A stretch of DNA of 64,000 nucleotides from Marinospirillum sp035271045 (GCF_035271045.1 NZ_DATESC010000001.1:62001-126000), one strand, 5' to 3'. Positions 1 through 9,264 are shown, counted from the first letter of the stretch. Program-made: numbers and translations. Notes: generated by a model from the letters alone, not told the origin.

Positions 1-888
1 GTTACTGCGCTTAGCTTGCCTGCACCGGCTAAAATCAATTTATTGCTGCATATCACAGGTAAAAGACTCGACGGCTACCATCAACTGCAAACGCTATTTC
101 AGTTTTTAGACTTGCACGATGATCTGCACTTTCAATTAACCAATGACGGTAGTATTCGCTTAGCGCCGATTTTGGCCGGCGTTGCTGTTGAAGATAACCT
201 AGTGATGCGGGCAGCCCAGCTATTAGCACCCTTTAGAAAAAATCACCAATTAGGCGTTGCGATTAACCTGCAAAAAAACTTACCGATGGGTGCTGGCTTG
301 GGTGCTGGCAGTTCCGATGCAGCAACCACTTTGTTGGCGCTTAACTTGCTTTGGCAATTAAACTTGGATTTAACCCAGTTAGCCGCGCTTGGCTTACAAC
401 TAGGTGCTGATGTGCCGGTGTTTATTTTTGGGCAAACCGCTTGGGCTGAAGGCATTGGTGAACAACTGCAATCAGCTAAAGCAGAAGAAGCCACATATGT
501 ACTGATTTTTCCGGGCTGCCATTGTGATACGGGGTCATTATTTAGCCACCCAGATTTACCGCGCAACACGCCTTTAATTCACCCTCAAAATGCCCAGCAG
601 CATTTAGGTGAGAATGATTTTGAAGCTTTGGTAAGAAGGCTTTATCCTGCTGTTGAAGCTGCTTTTGTTTGGTTGGCTGCTGAGCATCAACACGGTTATT
701 TAACCGGCAGTGGTGCTAGTATTTACTGTCGACTCGATAATCCAGCGCAAGCAGAAGCACTTTTAAGTCGATTGCCTAAGGGTTTTGCAGGCTATAAACC
801 TAGCGCTTGGGTAACAAAAGGATGTAACCAATCGTTAGCCCATGTGAAATTGATCGAACACAAAGGTTCACTTTTGAATTTTGCTTAG
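1..888 (+). CDS. ispE: 4-diphosphocytidyl-2-C-methyl-D-erythritol kinase (5' end cut by window)
   Basis: ATP-dependent kinase of the MEP isoprenoid pathway, GHMP superfamily, cytoplasmic. The frame is open from base 1 and the N-terminal PAPAKINLLLH signature is already preceded by in-frame residues VTALSL. The true start is therefore probably just upstream of the window; the first in-window start-like codon is a TTG at 16. The GHMP ATP-binding loop LPMGAGLGAGSSDAA lies at about nt 280-325. A C-terminal GSGASIYC motif, typical of the family, is at about nt 710. The visible 295 codons fit the usual length of 280-290 residues. prs follows 127 bp later on the same strand, as in pseudomonads. Confidence 0.95.
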   Translation, partial: VTALSLPAPAKINLLLHITGKRLDGYHQLQTLFQFLDLHDDLHFQLTNDGSIRLAPILAGVAVEDNLVMRAAQLLAPFRKNHQLGVAINLQKNLPMGAGLGAGSSDAATTLLALNLLWQLNLDLTQLAALGLQLGADVPVFIFGQTAWAEGIGEQLQSAKAEEATYVLIFPGCHCDTGSLFSHPDLPRNTPLIHPQNAQQHLGENDFEALVRRLYPAVEAAFVWLAAEHQHGYLTGSGASIYCRLDNPAQAEALLSRLPKGFAGYKPSAWVTKGCNQSLAHVKLIEHKGSLLNFA

Positions 889-895
889 CTATAAT
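867..895 (+). promoter_or_regulatory. Candidate sigma-70 promoter for prs
   Basis: TTCACT (867-872) and a perfect TATAAT (890-895) are separated by 17 bp. The -10 overlaps the ispE stop codon region. It would give prs a leader of a little over 100 nt. This is supported only by consensus match. Confidence 0.4.
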
Positions 896-1015
896 TCGCC
901 CCCGTAAAGCTGGAGTATAAAACTTTTTTACTTCAGCCACTTTATATAAGTTTTCTTCGGGCTGGTTGCGGCAACCACCCATCCTCCGTAATACCTCAGT
1001 CAGCAAGGTGAATAC

Positions 1016-1963
1016 GTGTCCAACTTGATGGTGTTTTCTGGTAATGCCAACCCTGAACTAGGTCGTAAAGTAGTTGAATGCCTAGATATTCGTATGGGTG
1101 ACGCAACAATTGGCCAGTTTAGCGATGGTGAAATAGCCATTGAAATCAACGAAAATGTACGTGGTAAAGACGTTTTTGTTATTCAGTCCACTTGTGCGCC
1201 CACTAACGACAACCTAATGGAGCTAATCCTAATGGTTGACGCGTTACGCCGTGCTTCAGCGCACCGTATTACGGCAGTTATTCCTTACTTTGGTTATGCG
1301 CGTCAAGATCGCCGTGTGCGTTCAGCGCGTGTCCCTATTTCTGCCAAAGTAATCGCTGACATGATGTGTGCAGCGGGTGTGAACCGTGTAATGACAATGG
1401 ATTTACACGCGGATCAAATTCAAGGTTTTTTTGATGTTCCTGTCGATAACATCTATGGTTCACCTATTTTACTTGATGATATTGAACGCCAAAATTATGA
1501 AGATATGGTTGTGGTTTCGCCCGATGTTGGCGGTGTGGTTCGTGCTCGCGCTATTGCTAAAGAGTTGAATGATACCGACCTAGCCATTATCGACAAGCGT
1601 CGCCCACAGGCTAACCAAGCGCAAGTTATGCACATTATCGGTGATGTTAAAGACCGTACTTGTGTATTGGTCGATGATATGGTTGATACCGCCGGTACTT
1701 TATGTAAAGCGGCTGAAGCGCTAAAAACACGCGGTGCTAAACGTGTTGTTGCTTATTCGACTCACGCAATTTTATCCGGTGCGGCGATTAGCAACATTTC
1801 TAACTCTTTATTAGATGAATTAATTGTCACTGACACCATTCCTTTAAGAGAAGAGATAATGAAGTGTGGTAAGATCCGTCAGCTAACAATTTCTGGGCTT
1901 CTCGCTGAAGCGGTACGCCGTGTTAGTAACGAAGAATCCATTAGTGCCATGTTTCGCTCTTAA
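1016..1963 (+). CDS. prs: Ribose-phosphate pyrophosphokinase (PRPP synthetase)
   Basis: Makes PRPP from ribose 5-phosphate and ATP for purine, pyrimidine, histidine, tryptophan and NAD synthesis. The product is 315 residues, the standard length. The start is GTG at 1016, giving MSNLMVFSGNANPEL, with AAGGTGAA just upstream as the ribosome-binding site. The N-terminal ATP-site segment FSDGEI, the RYARQDR-like segment YFGYARQDRR and the PRPP-binding loop VDDMVDTAGT (about residues 219-228) are all present. It sits between ispE and rplY, its usual place in pseudomonad-like genomes. The identification is secure. Confidence 0.98.
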   Translation: MSNLMVFSGNANPELGRKVVECLDIRMGDATIGQFSDGEIAIEINENVRGKDVFVIQSTCAPTNDNLMELILMVDALRRASAHRITAVIPYFGYARQDRRVRSARVPISAKVIADMMCAAGVNRVMTMDLHADQIQGFFDVPVDNIYGSPILLDDIERQNYEDMVVVSPDVGGVVRARAIAKELNDTDLAIIDKRRPQANQAQVMHIIGDVKDRTCVLVDDMVDTAGTLCKAAEALKTRGAKRVVAYSTHAILSGAAISNISNSLLDELIVTDTIPLREEIMKCGKIRQLTISGLLAEAVRRVSNEESISAMFRS

Positions 1964-2087
1964 TCTAATAATTAAAAGCTACAAAGCACAACCAAGCACC
2001 CCAATAGGGGTAACGTGAAAAGCAGATGATCTGGTCGCGGATGTCTGTTATTTACTTTTATTAAGCAGTCCATGAGGACAAAACATC

Positions 2088-2711
2088 ATGTCACAATTTA
2101 ATTTTGAAGCTAAACTACGTACTGACCTTGGTAAGGGTGCGAGCCGCCGCCTGCGTCATGAAAACAAGTTTATTCCTGCCATTATTTATGGTGGTGAAGC
2201 AGAAGCTCAGTCTGTTTCTGTCGAGCAGCGTGAGTTCTATCGTATTTTAGCATTAGACGAATCAGTCTATACCTCAGTTCTTAACCTGACTGTTGATGGT
2301 AAAGCTGAACAAGTTATCATAAAAGATTTGCAGCGCCACCCTTTCAAGACCAACACTGTTATGCACATTGATTTTTTGCGTGTTGACAGCAAAACCAAAG
2401 TTACCATTCTTGTTCCTTTTCACTTTGAAAACGAAGAAGCTTGTGTTGGCGTTAAAACACAAGGCGGTGTGTTATCACACCAAATGAATGACGTTGAAAT
2501 TACTGCTTTCCCACAAGATTTACCTGAATGCCTAGTGGTTGACGTTGCTGCACTTGAAGTGGGTCATACCCTTCACTTGTCAGACATCACTCTGCCTAAA
2601 GGCGTTGAGATTGTTACTGTAGCGCATGGTCATGATAGCGGCGTAGTAACCGTTAATGCTAAGCGTGGTGGTTCTGACGAAGATGAAGATGAAACGCCTG
2701 CAGCTGAGTAA
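2088..2711 (+). CDS. rplY: 50S ribosomal protein L25, general-stress (Ctc) form
   Basis: Binds 5S rRNA in the large subunit. At 207 residues this is the long two-domain TL5/Ctc form rather than the 94-residue E. coli form. The N-terminal L25 domain (FEAKLRTDLGKGASRRLR, about residues 5-22) is followed by a beta domain ending near residue 190 and a short acidic tail (SDEDEDETPAAE). A GAGGA ribosome-binding site lies 9 nt before the ATG. The 124-nt leader after prs holds a small ACCCC/GGGGT hairpin (1998-2011) with no T-run. A strong terminator follows the gene. Confidence 0.96.
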   Translation: MSQFNFEAKLRTDLGKGASRRLRHENKFIPAIIYGGEAEAQSVSVEQREFYRILALDESVYTSVLNLTVDGKAEQVIIKDLQRHPFKTNTVMHIDFLRVDSKTKVTILVPFHFENEEACVGVKTQGGVLSHQMNDVEITAFPQDLPECLVVDVAALEVGHTLHLSDITLPKGVEIVTVAHGHDSGVVTVNAKRGGSDEDEDETPAAE

Positions 2712-2753
2712 TTTCAGCGAATGAGTTGCGCTAAGGTTTAAGCAACGCGTTAG

Positions 2754-2792
2754 CCCAGATGACTTTTAATTCAAAAAGTCATCTGGGTTTTT
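2754..2792 (+). terminator. Intrinsic terminator after rplY
   Basis: A perfect 14-bp inverted repeat pairs 2754-2767 (CCCAGATGACTTTT) with 2774-2787 across a 6-nt loop, followed by five T residues (2788-2792). It separates rplY from pth. Confidence 0.9.
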
Positions 2793-2832
2793 CACATTTA
2801 TATAGCATGAATATAAACAATGAATAGCCATA

Positions 2833-3420
2833 ATGACTAACAAAATTAAATTAGTGGTTGGATTAGGTAATCCTGGACCAGAACATACCCGTACGCGACA
2901 CAATGCCGGTAGTTGGTTAGTTGAACGCCTAGCAACAGCTAATGGAAAAAGTTTAACGAGCAGTAAGTTTTTTGGGCTGCATACTCAAATCATTGTGGCT
3001 GGACAAGCCGTTCATCTACTGACTCCAACCACGTTTATGAATCTTAGTGGTAAAGCGATTGCTGCTTTAGCTAACTTTTATAAAATATTGCCAGAAGAGA
3101 TTCTAGTCGCGCATGATGAGTTAGATTTGCCACCCGGCAGTATTCGTTTAAAAAAAGGCGGTGGGCACGGTGGACATAACGGTCTACGTGATACCATTAG
3201 CGCGTTAGGCAACAATAAAGAATTTTACCGTTTACGCATTGGTATAGGCCATCCTGGTCAAGCTAGTAAAGTGACGGGTTATGTTTTAGGTAAAGCGCCT
3301 GACGATGAACAAACATCTATAAATGCTGCGCTAAACGAAATTGAACGTCACCTAGATAAAATAATTAGCGGCAATATGTCTGCTGCTATGAACCAACTGC
3401 ATACCTTTAAAGCAGATTAA
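2833..3420 (+). CDS. pth: Peptidyl-tRNA hydrolase
   Basis: Recycles tRNA from peptidyl-tRNA released prematurely by ribosomes. The product is 195 residues, typical of bacterial Pth. The signature VGLGNPGPEHTRTRHNAG occupies residues 9-26, with catalytic His23 (E. coli His20). The downstream TTFMNLSGKA and HDELDLPPGSIRLKKGG motifs are intact. No clear Shine-Dalgarno sequence precedes the ATG, and an earlier ATG at 2820 is immediately followed by a stop. ychF follows by 31 nt and is probably cotranscribed. Confidence 0.97.
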   Translation: MTNKIKLVVGLGNPGPEHTRTRHNAGSWLVERLATANGKSLTSSKFFGLHTQIIVAGQAVHLLTPTTFMNLSGKAIAALANFYKILPEEILVAHDELDLPPGSIRLKKGGGHGGHNGLRDTISALGNNKEFYRLRIGIGHPGQASKVTGYVLGKAPDDEQTSINAALNEIERHLDKIISGNMSAAMNQLHTFKAD

Positions 3421-3451
3421 TTTAAAATAGAACAACTGAAGGATATACCTT

Positions 3452-4546
3452 ATGGGTTTTAACTGTGGCATCGTTGGTCTACCCAATGTTGGCAAATCGA
3501 CCTTATTTAATGCGTTAACTCAATCGGGCATTGCAGCAGAAAATTTTCCTTTCTGCACCATTGAACCTAATAGCGGTTTAGTGGCAATGCCTGACCCGCG
3601 CTTAGATGAATTGGCTGCCATTGTTAAGCCAGAGCGCACCTTGCCTACGACAATGGAGTTTGTAGACATTGCAGGCTTGGTTGCCGGTGCTTCTAAAGGC
3701 GAAGGTTTAGGTAATAAATTTTTAGCTAATATTCGTGAAACTCATGCCATTGCACACGTTGTGCGTTGCTTTGAAGACGATAACGTTATTCACGTTGCTA
3801 ACCGCGTTGACCCACGCAGCGACATTGAAATCATTAATATGGAATTGGCTTTAGCCGATTTAGACTCCGTTGAAAAAGGCATTCAAAAGCTGGCACGCAT
3901 TGCTAAAGGTGGTGATAAAGAAGCCATCGCACAAAAAGAAGTGCTCGATAAAATTTTGCCTCACGTTGCTGAAGGTCAACCCTTACGCAGCTTTGGTTTG
4001 ACCGATGAAGAAAAACATTTGGTGCGTGGTTATGGATTCTTAACCCTTAAACCCACGATGTACATTGCTAACGTCAGTGAAGAGGGTTTTGAAAATAATC
4101 CTTACTTAGATGCCGTACGTGAGATTGCTGCCGCAGAAAATGCTGCCGTAGTGCCTGTTTGTAACAAAATTGAAGCTGAAATTGCAGAGCTAGATGACCC
4201 AGAAGAAAAAGCAATGTTCCTTGAGACAATGAGTCTGGATGAACCTGGCTTAAATCGCGTTATTCGAGCTGGTTATGAACTATTAGGTTTGCAAACCTAC
4301 TTTACCGCAGGCGTTAAGGAAGTACGTGCTTGGACCGTTAAAAAAGGTGCAACAGCACCCGAAGGCGCTGGCGTTATTCATACTGACTTTCAAAAAGGTT
4401 TTATTCGTGCCGAAGTAATTGCTTACGAAGATTTTATTCAATTCAACGGTGAACAAGGCGCTAAAGAAGCCGGTAAATGGCGTTTAGAAGGTAAAGAGTA
4501 CATTATTAAAGATGGCGATGTGATGCATTACCGCTTCAATGTTTAA
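3452..4546 (+). CDS. ychF: Ribosome-binding ATPase of the Obg family
   Basis: A universally conserved P-loop protein that binds ribosomes and hydrolyses ATP rather than GTP. The product is 364 residues against 363 in E. coli. The G1 loop GLPNVGKSTLFNAL is at residues 9-22, the switch II segment FVDIAGLVAGASKGEGLGN near residue 70, and a C-terminal TGS domain ends in KDGDVMHYRFNV. The guanine-specificity NKxD motif is replaced by CNKIEAE, as expected for the YchF group. The start has a GAAGGA ribosome-binding site. The pth-ychF pairing is widespread in proteobacteria. Confidence 0.97.
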   Translation: MGFNCGIVGLPNVGKSTLFNALTQSGIAAENFPFCTIEPNSGLVAMPDPRLDELAAIVKPERTLPTTMEFVDIAGLVAGASKGEGLGNKFLANIRETHAIAHVVRCFEDDNVIHVANRVDPRSDIEIINMELALADLDSVEKGIQKLARIAKGGDKEAIAQKEVLDKILPHVAEGQPLRSFGLTDEEKHLVRGYGFLTLKPTMYIANVSEEGFENNPYLDAVREIAAAENAAVVPVCNKIEAEIAELDDPEEKAMFLETMSLDEPGLNRVIRAGYELLGLQTYFTAGVKEVRAWTVKKGATAPEGAGVIHTDFQKGFIRAEVIAYEDFIQFNGEQGAKEAGKWRLEGKEYIIKDGDVMHYRFNV

Positions 4547-4565
4547 ACAAAGCTGAAGAACAGGC

Positions 4566-4594
4566 TTGACAGTTACGGCTGCCAAGCCTAAAAT
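4566..4594 (+). promoter_or_regulatory. Promoter of tRNA-Met
   Basis: A perfect TTGACA (4566-4571), a 17-bp spacer and TAAAAT (4589-4594). The -10 ends 14 bp before the tRNA 5' end, so initiation would fall a few bases upstream of the tRNA. Confidence 0.75.
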
Positions 4595-4608
4595 CTTGAC
4601 CTGTTTTT

Positions 4609-4685
4609 GGCTATGTAGCTCAGCTGGTTAGAGCACATCACTCATAATGATGGGGTCCCCTGTTCAAATCAGGGCATAGCCACCA
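4609..4685 (+). tRNA. tRNA-Met (CAT), elongator
   Basis: A 77-nt cloverleaf with acceptor arms GGCTATG/CATAGCC, anticodon stem CATCA/TGATG, loop CTCATAA (anticodon CAT) and T stem CCTG/CAGG. The 3' CCA is encoded. It is nearly identical to E. coli elongator tRNA-Met and lacks the GGG/CCC anticodon-stem run of the initiator. tRNA-Ile2 (CAT) is excluded by overall similarity, though not formally. Confidence 0.95.
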
Positions 4686-4809
4686 ATTTTATCGAACCAC
4701 CACCTTTCAAAAAACCTTAGCTTCAAATTTAAAAGCCCTAGACAAGCTAGGGAACCTAGTTAGAATCCCTTGGTCAGACTAAGCAATCATTTTGACCGGA
4801 AATTTATTT

Positions 4810-6696
4810 ATGCTACTAGGTAAGTCTTCATCCCATCGTACCCTCTTCTTTTTGTTAAGCTTTTGGCTTTTTCTAACAGCCACTAGTCTAGCCGCTAATC
4901 CACTCAACAATGAAGGTAGTAGTCGTTTTACTTCATGGCTAAGTGGCTCACCCAGTCAGCCCGAATTTTTATCCCCAGAACAAGCATTTAAGCCGCAAGC
5001 TTGGGTTGAAGGTAGCCAAGTATTTGTGCGTTGGGACATTGCGTCCGGTTATTACCTTTACCAAGACAAGCTACAAATTAAACTGGCTGAAGATGCTGGT
5101 TTAAGTCTAGTAAGGGTTGATTTGCCTGAAGCACTTAGCCATGAAGATGAATATTTTGGCACCACCCAAGTTTATTACACGCAAGTGGAAGCCGCCGGTT
5201 TACTCAGTGGTATTAGCCAAGCAAAACAGCTTAATTTAACCGCGCATTACCAAGGTTGTGCTGATGCAGGCTTGTGTTACCCACCACAAAAGCAAAGCTT
5301 TGAAGTGAGTCTTGCTAAGCTAGATATCAGTGCTGCACCACTTACCAAAGCCACGTCCGCTACCGTTGCAACACCCTTACCACCCAGCACCAGCAGTAGC
5401 CAACTGGCAAATCTATTAGGTTCAGACAAAATTTGGTTAACGCTCAGCTTATTTTTTATTGCTGGGCTAGGTCTTACTTTCACCCCTTGCGTACTGCCTA
5501 TGTTGCCCATTTTAAGCACCATTATTGTGGGCAAAGGTACTAGCACAGAAAAACAACCCAAAACTCGCGGCCTGCTATTATCCGGCGCTTATGTATTGGG
5601 TATGGCGTTGACCTACGCGGGTATTGGTGCATTGATGGGTTTATTTGGTGCTAGCATCAACCTTCAAGCCGCCATGCAATCGCCTTGGTTACTTATTCCT
5701 GTTGCTGTTTTATTTGTACTTTTAGCACTGACTTTATTTGGCGTTTGGGCACTGCGTTTACCCGCTTGGTTAGATCAACGCCTACAATCGCTACAACAAC
5801 CTAAAGGCGGCACACTGTTTAATGTTGCCTTAATGGGTGCTTTTTCTACGCTGGTGGTTTCACCCTGCTTAACTGCACCCTTGGCAGGCGCTTTAGCCTT
5901 TATCGCTACAACAGGTGATGCGGGTATGGGTTCTTTAGCACTATTTATGCTGGGCTTAGGCATGGGCGTACCCTTAATTATTACCGGCACGTTTGGGGCG
6001 CATTGGTTGCCTAAAGCCGGTGGGTGGATGGATCAAGTTAAGGCGCTATTTGGTTTGTTGATGCTGTTAATGGCGGCTTGGTTAATTGATCGACTGTTAC
6101 CGGCAAGTATTTCAATGCTGATGTGGGCGCTCCTTGCTTTAGGTACTGGTGTATTTATGGGCGGGCTTAATTTTTCGGCTAAAAATGGTTTAGAAAAACT
6201 ACGTTTAAGCGCAGGTTTAATCTTAATTATTTATGGTATTAGCTTGTTTATTGGTGCTTTAGCAGGTAACAGCAGCCCTTTACAGCCATTAAAAGGTTTG
6301 GCACAAGTGACAATGCAAACGGGTCAATCCGTAGCAGTAGAAGCGCCTCTTATTAAAGAACTTGCCGCAATAGAAGCGCTGCTTGCTAATAACCAAACGC
6401 CCATTATTATTGATCTTTATGCGGACTGGTGCATTTCTTGTAAAGTGATGGAAGCACAGGTTTTTCCGCGTGAAGACATTCAGCAAGCGCTGGTCGGCAT
6501 TAAACGCTATAAATTTGATTTAACGCAAATTTCACCTGATACCAAGCAATGGTTGGTCGAGCATCAATTATTTGGCCCACCTACCTTGATGTTTTTTAAT
6601 GGTGGTGACGAGTGGCGTGATTGGCGAATTCAGGGTGAAATCAATGCACCTGAATTGCTGGCTCACTTAAAAGCATTTAACCAAGCTTTAGACTAG
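4810..6696 (+). CDS. dsbD: Thiol:disulfide interchange protein DsbD
   Basis: Carries electrons from cytoplasmic thioredoxin across the inner membrane to periplasmic DsbC/DsbG and cytochrome maturation proteins. The ATG at 4810 is preferred because GGA lies 9 nt upstream; a TTG at 4792 would add six residues but has no ribosome-binding site. The product is 628 residues. It has a signal peptide (about residues 1-29), an N-terminal periplasmic domain with the Cys150/Cys156 pair (CADAGLC), an eight-helix membrane domain with Cys227 (FTPCVLPML) and Cys353 (VSPCLTAP), and a C-terminal thioredoxin domain with Cys541-I-S-Cys544. All six redox cysteines are present. aroQ and accBC follow, as in pseudomonads. 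Confidence 0.96.
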   Translation: MLLGKSSSHRTLFFLLSFWLFLTATSLAANPLNNEGSSRFTSWLSGSPSQPEFLSPEQAFKPQAWVEGSQVFVRWDIASGYYLYQDKLQIKLAEDAGLSLVRVDLPEALSHEDEYFGTTQVYYTQVEAAGLLSGISQAKQLNLTAHYQGCADAGLCYPPQKQSFEVSLAKLDISAAPLTKATSATVATPLPPSTSSSQLANLLGSDKIWLTLSLFFIAGLGLTFTPCVLPMLPILSTIIVGKGTSTEKQPKTRGLLLSGAYVLGMALTYAGIGALMGLFGASINLQAAMQSPWLLIPVAVLFVLLALTLFGVWALRLPAWLDQRLQSLQQPKGGTLFNVALMGAFSTLVVSPCLTAPLAGALAFIATTGDAGMGSLALFMLGLGMGVPLIITGTFGAHWLPKAGGWMDQVKALFGLLMLLMAAWLIDRLLPASISMLMWALLALGTGVFMGGLNFSAKNGLEKLRLSAGLILIIYGISLFIGALAGNSSPLQPLKGLAQVTMQTGQSVAVEAPLIKELAAIEALLANNQTPIIIDLYADWCISCKVMEAQVFPREDIQQALVGIKRYKFDLTQISPDTKQWLVEHQLFGPPTLMFFNGGDEWRDWRIQGEINAPELLAHLKAFNQALD

Positions 6697-6800
6697 AACT
6701 AGACAAAAAGTCGTATTTTAGGCAAACTTCACCTCCGTTCGGTCTGTTAAGTACGTTTTTTGTTCACTTCAATTGAACGGGTCATTTTTAAATAGATATA

Positions 6801-6831
6801 CTTTTAAGTAAGTACGCTTTTAAGTAAGTAC
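6801..6831. repeat. Short tandem repeat in dsbD-aroQ spacer
   Basis: Two copies of CTTTTAAGTAAGTAC (6801-6815 and 6817-6831) with a 16-bp period lie in the 200-bp spacer. No regulator is recognised for it. The nearby imperfect arms ACAAAAAGTCGTA and TACGTTTTTTGT do not form a convincing terminator. Confidence 0.7.
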
Positions 6832-6896
6832 ACTGGCTGCTAGAGTGAGTTTTACTCAACTTTATCCATAGCACTAACAACCTACTAAAAATTAAC

Positions 6897-7355
6897 ATGA
6901 TAAAAATCCTTTTACTACAAGGCCCTAATTTGAATCTTTTAGGGCAGCGTGAGCCACATATTTACGGCCATGAAACACTAGACTCGGTTCACACTAACCT
7001 AGTCCAAGAGGCTTTTGCGCTAAATTTACAATTAGATTGTTACCAAAGTAATGCGGAACATCAATTAATCGAACGTGTTCATCAGGCATTAGTCGAACGG
7101 GTTGATTTTATACTGATTAACCCAGCTGCTTTTACTCATACTAGCGTAGCGCTGCGTGATGCTTTGGCGGGCGTTGCGATTCCATTTATAGAAATCCACT
7201 TGTCCAATGTTTATGCGCGTGAAGCTTTTCGGCGGCACTCTTATTTTTCAGAACTTGCCCAAGGCGTTATTTGCGGTTTAGGCACTCAGGGTTATCATCT
7301 GGCCTTACAAGCAGCCCATAAGCAGCTAACAAAAACCAGAAAAGATACACGCTAA
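6897..7355 (+). CDS. aroQ: 3-dehydroquinate dehydratase, type II
   Basis: Converts 3-dehydroquinate to 3-dehydroshikimate in the shikimate pathway. The product is 152 residues, a normal size for the dodecameric type II enzyme. The N-terminal LLQGPNLNLLGQREPHIYG carries the active-site Asn and Arg/Tyr. CYQSNAEHQLIERVHQA and INPAAFTHTSVALRDAL follow in the expected order, and the catalytic His is in EIHLSNVYARE. The ATG at 6897 has no obvious Shine-Dalgarno sequence. accB follows after 47 bp, and the aroQ-accB-accC order is widespread. Confidence 0.97.
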   Translation: MIKILLLQGPNLNLLGQREPHIYGHETLDSVHTNLVQEAFALNLQLDCYQSNAEHQLIERVHQALVERVDFILINPAAFTHTSVALRDALAGVAIPFIEIHLSNVYAREAFRRHSYFSELAQGVICGLGTQGYHLALQAAHKQLTKTRKDTR

Positions 7356-7402
7356 AACAAACTATAAAACACCAAGCTTTTCATAAACTATCAGAGAAAA
7401 TT

Positions 7403-7870
7403 ATGGATATTCGTAAAGTAAAAAAATTAATCGAACTCCTCGAAGAGTCGAACATCAGTGAAATTGAAATTAAAGAAGGTGAAGAATCAGTGCGTATTAG
7501 TCGCCATTCAACGGTTGCTCAAGCGCCTGTTTATCAGCAGCAGCCAATGTACCAACAAGCACCTGTTTATCAGCAAGCGCCTCAGGCTTCTGCATCACCA
7601 GTCGCAGCAACAGAAGCAGCGCCGGTCGTTGCTACTGGTCACAAAGTTACATCGCCAATGGTCGGCACTTTTTACCGTTCGCCAGCACCTGATGCCGGTT
7701 CATTTATTGAAGTTGGCAAAACAGTCAAAAAAGGCGACACCATTTGTATTATTGAAGCCATGAAAATGATGAACCAAATTGAAGCGGATAAAGATGGTGT
7801 AGTAACGGCTATTTTGGTTGAAGACGGTGAACCCGTTGAGTTCGATCAACCTTTGATTCAGCTTGCTTAA
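7403..7870 (+). CDS. accB: Biotin carboxyl carrier protein of acetyl-CoA carboxylase
   Basis: Carries the biotin that AccC carboxylates for malonyl-CoA synthesis. The product is 155 residues. It has an N-terminal region (1-35), a Gln/Pro/Ala-rich flexible linker with repeated VYQQ/APVYQQ units (about 40-75), and a C-terminal biotinyl domain. The biotinylation motif EAMKMM places the modified Lys at residue 121. It is followed by accC after 53 bp. Confidence 0.97.
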   Translation: MDIRKVKKLIELLEESNISEIEIKEGEESVRISRHSTVAQAPVYQQQPMYQQAPVYQQAPQASASPVAATEAAPVVATGHKVTSPMVGTFYRSPAPDAGSFIEVGKTVKKGDTICIIEAMKMMNQIEADKDGVVTAILVEDGEPVEFDQPLIQLA

Positions 7871-7923
7871 ATTAACCGATTACTTCAATGCAGCGGTAAT
7901 CTACACCGCCGTGAGGAATAAGA

Positions 7924-9264
7924 ATGCTTGAGAAAGTTGTTATTGCTAACCGTGGTGAAATTGCACTGCGTATTTTACGTGCTTGCCGCGAACTGGGTAT
8001 TAAAACCGTTGCTGTTCATTCTAAGGCCGACAAAGATCTAATGCATGTACGCCTAGCCGACGAAGCTGTGTGCATTGGGCCTGCAGCTTCCAGCCAATCC
8101 TATCTAAACATTCCAGCGATTATTGCTGCTTGTGAAGTCACCGATGCAACAGCGATTCATCCAGGTTATGGTTTTTTAGCTGAAAATGCTGATTTTGCTG
8201 AACAGGTTGAACAGTCAGGTTTTGTATTTATTGGGCCTAAAGCTGAAACCATCCGCATTATGGGTGATAAAGTTGCTGCCATTGCAGCAATGAAAAAAGC
8301 GGGTGTGCCAACAGTGCCAGGATCTGACGGCCCTTTGTCAGACAATGGTGATGAGATTTTAGCCATGGCACGCAAAATTGGCCTTCCCGTTATCATCAAA
8401 GCATCAGCCGGTGGTGGTGGTCGTGGTATGCGTGTGGTGCATTCAGAAGCCGCACTATTAAATGCTGTTCATGTTACTAAAACTGAAGCAGCCGCCGCTT
8501 TTGGTGATGGCACTGTGTACATGGAAAAGTTCTTAGAAAATCCACGCCACGTTGAAGTTCAAATTTTAGGTGATGGTCAAGGTAATGCTGTTCATTTGTA
8601 TGACCGTGATTGCTCGTTGCAGCGTCGCCATCAAAAAGTGATTGAAGAAGCACCTGCACCTCATTTAAATGAAGAGTCGCGCCGCAAAGTACTCATTGCC
8701 TGCGTTGATGCCAGTAAAGCCATTAATTACCGTGGCGCGGGTACGTTTGAGTTTCTTTATGAAAACGGTGAATTTTATTTCATTGAAATGAATACCCGTG
8801 TTCAAGTAGAGCACCCGATTACTGAAATGGTGACAGGCGTTGATATTGTTAAAGAACAATTAATGATTGCTTCTGGTCAACCGTTGCGCTTACGCCAAGA
8901 AAACATTCAAGTTATGGGTCATGCTTTTGAATGCCGTATCAACGCAGAAGATCCGCAAACATTTATGCCTTCACCGGGTAAAATTACCATGTATCATGCA
9001 CCCGGTGGTTTAGGTGTACGGATGGATTCCCACATTTACAGTGGCTACGCTGTGCCACCTTTTTATGATTCGCTGATTGGTAAGCTAATCACTTGGGGTG
9101 TTGACCGTGAAGCTGCCTTGACTCGAATGCGTGGCGCACTGGATGAGTTGCTAGTTGAGGGCATTAAAACGAATACGGATCTACACAAGCAATTGGTGCG
9201 TGATAGCCACTTTGAAAAAGGCGGCGTTAACATTCACTACCTAGAGAAAAAGCTCAGTCTATAG
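7924..9264 (+). CDS. accC: Biotin carboxylase subunit of acetyl-CoA carboxylase
   Basis: Uses ATP and bicarbonate to carboxylate the biotin on AccB. The product is 446 residues, close to the E. coli 449. The N-terminal EKVVIANRGEIALRILRA is standard. The ATP-grasp glycine-rich loop SAGGGGRGMRV is near residues 162-172, and the catalytic segment FIEMNTRVQVEHPITE is intact. A GAGGAAT ribosome-binding site precedes the ATG. accB and accC almost certainly form one transcript. The biotin synthase gene lies about 14 kb away in the same window. Confidence 0.98.
   Translation: MLEKVVIANRGEIALRILRACRELGIKTVAVHSKADKDLMHVRLADEAVCIGPAASSQSYLNIPAIIAACEVTDATAIHPGYGFLAENADFAEQVEQSGFVFIGPKAETIRIMGDKVAAIAAMKKAGVPTVPGSDGPLSDNGDEILAMARKIGLPVIIKASAGGGGRGMRVVHSEAALLNAVHVTKTEAAAAFGDGTVYMEKFLENPRHVEVQILGDGQGNAVHLYDRDCSLQRRHQKVIEEAPAPHLNEESRRKVLIACVDASKAINYRGAGTFEFLYENGEFYFIEMNTRVQVEHPITEMVTGVDIVKEQLMIASGQPLRLRQENIQVMGHAFECRINAEDPQTFMPSPGKITMYHAPGGLGVRMDSHIYSGYAVPPFYDSLIGKLITWGVDREAALTRMRGALDELLVEGIKTNTDLHKQLVRDSHFEKGGVNIHYLEKKLSL

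Noticed and set aside
243..569. 108-codon minus-strand open frame inside ispE
   Set aside because: Complete overlap with a well-supported gene, no ribosome-binding site and no recognisable domain; a shadow frame.
1998..2011. ACCCC/GGGGT hairpin in the rplY leader considered as a riboswitch or ribosomal-protein binding site
   Set aside because: Too short, no T-run and no conserved elements recognisable; mentioned only in the rplY entry.
4736..4752. CCCTAG...CTAGGG hairpin downstream of tRNA-Met
   Set aside because: Six-base stem without a T-run, so not an intrinsic terminator by itself.
6702..6762. Imperfect ACAAAAAGTCGTA / TACGTTTTTTGT arms after dsbD
   Set aside because: Long loop and mismatches; not a convincing terminator or regulatory dyad.
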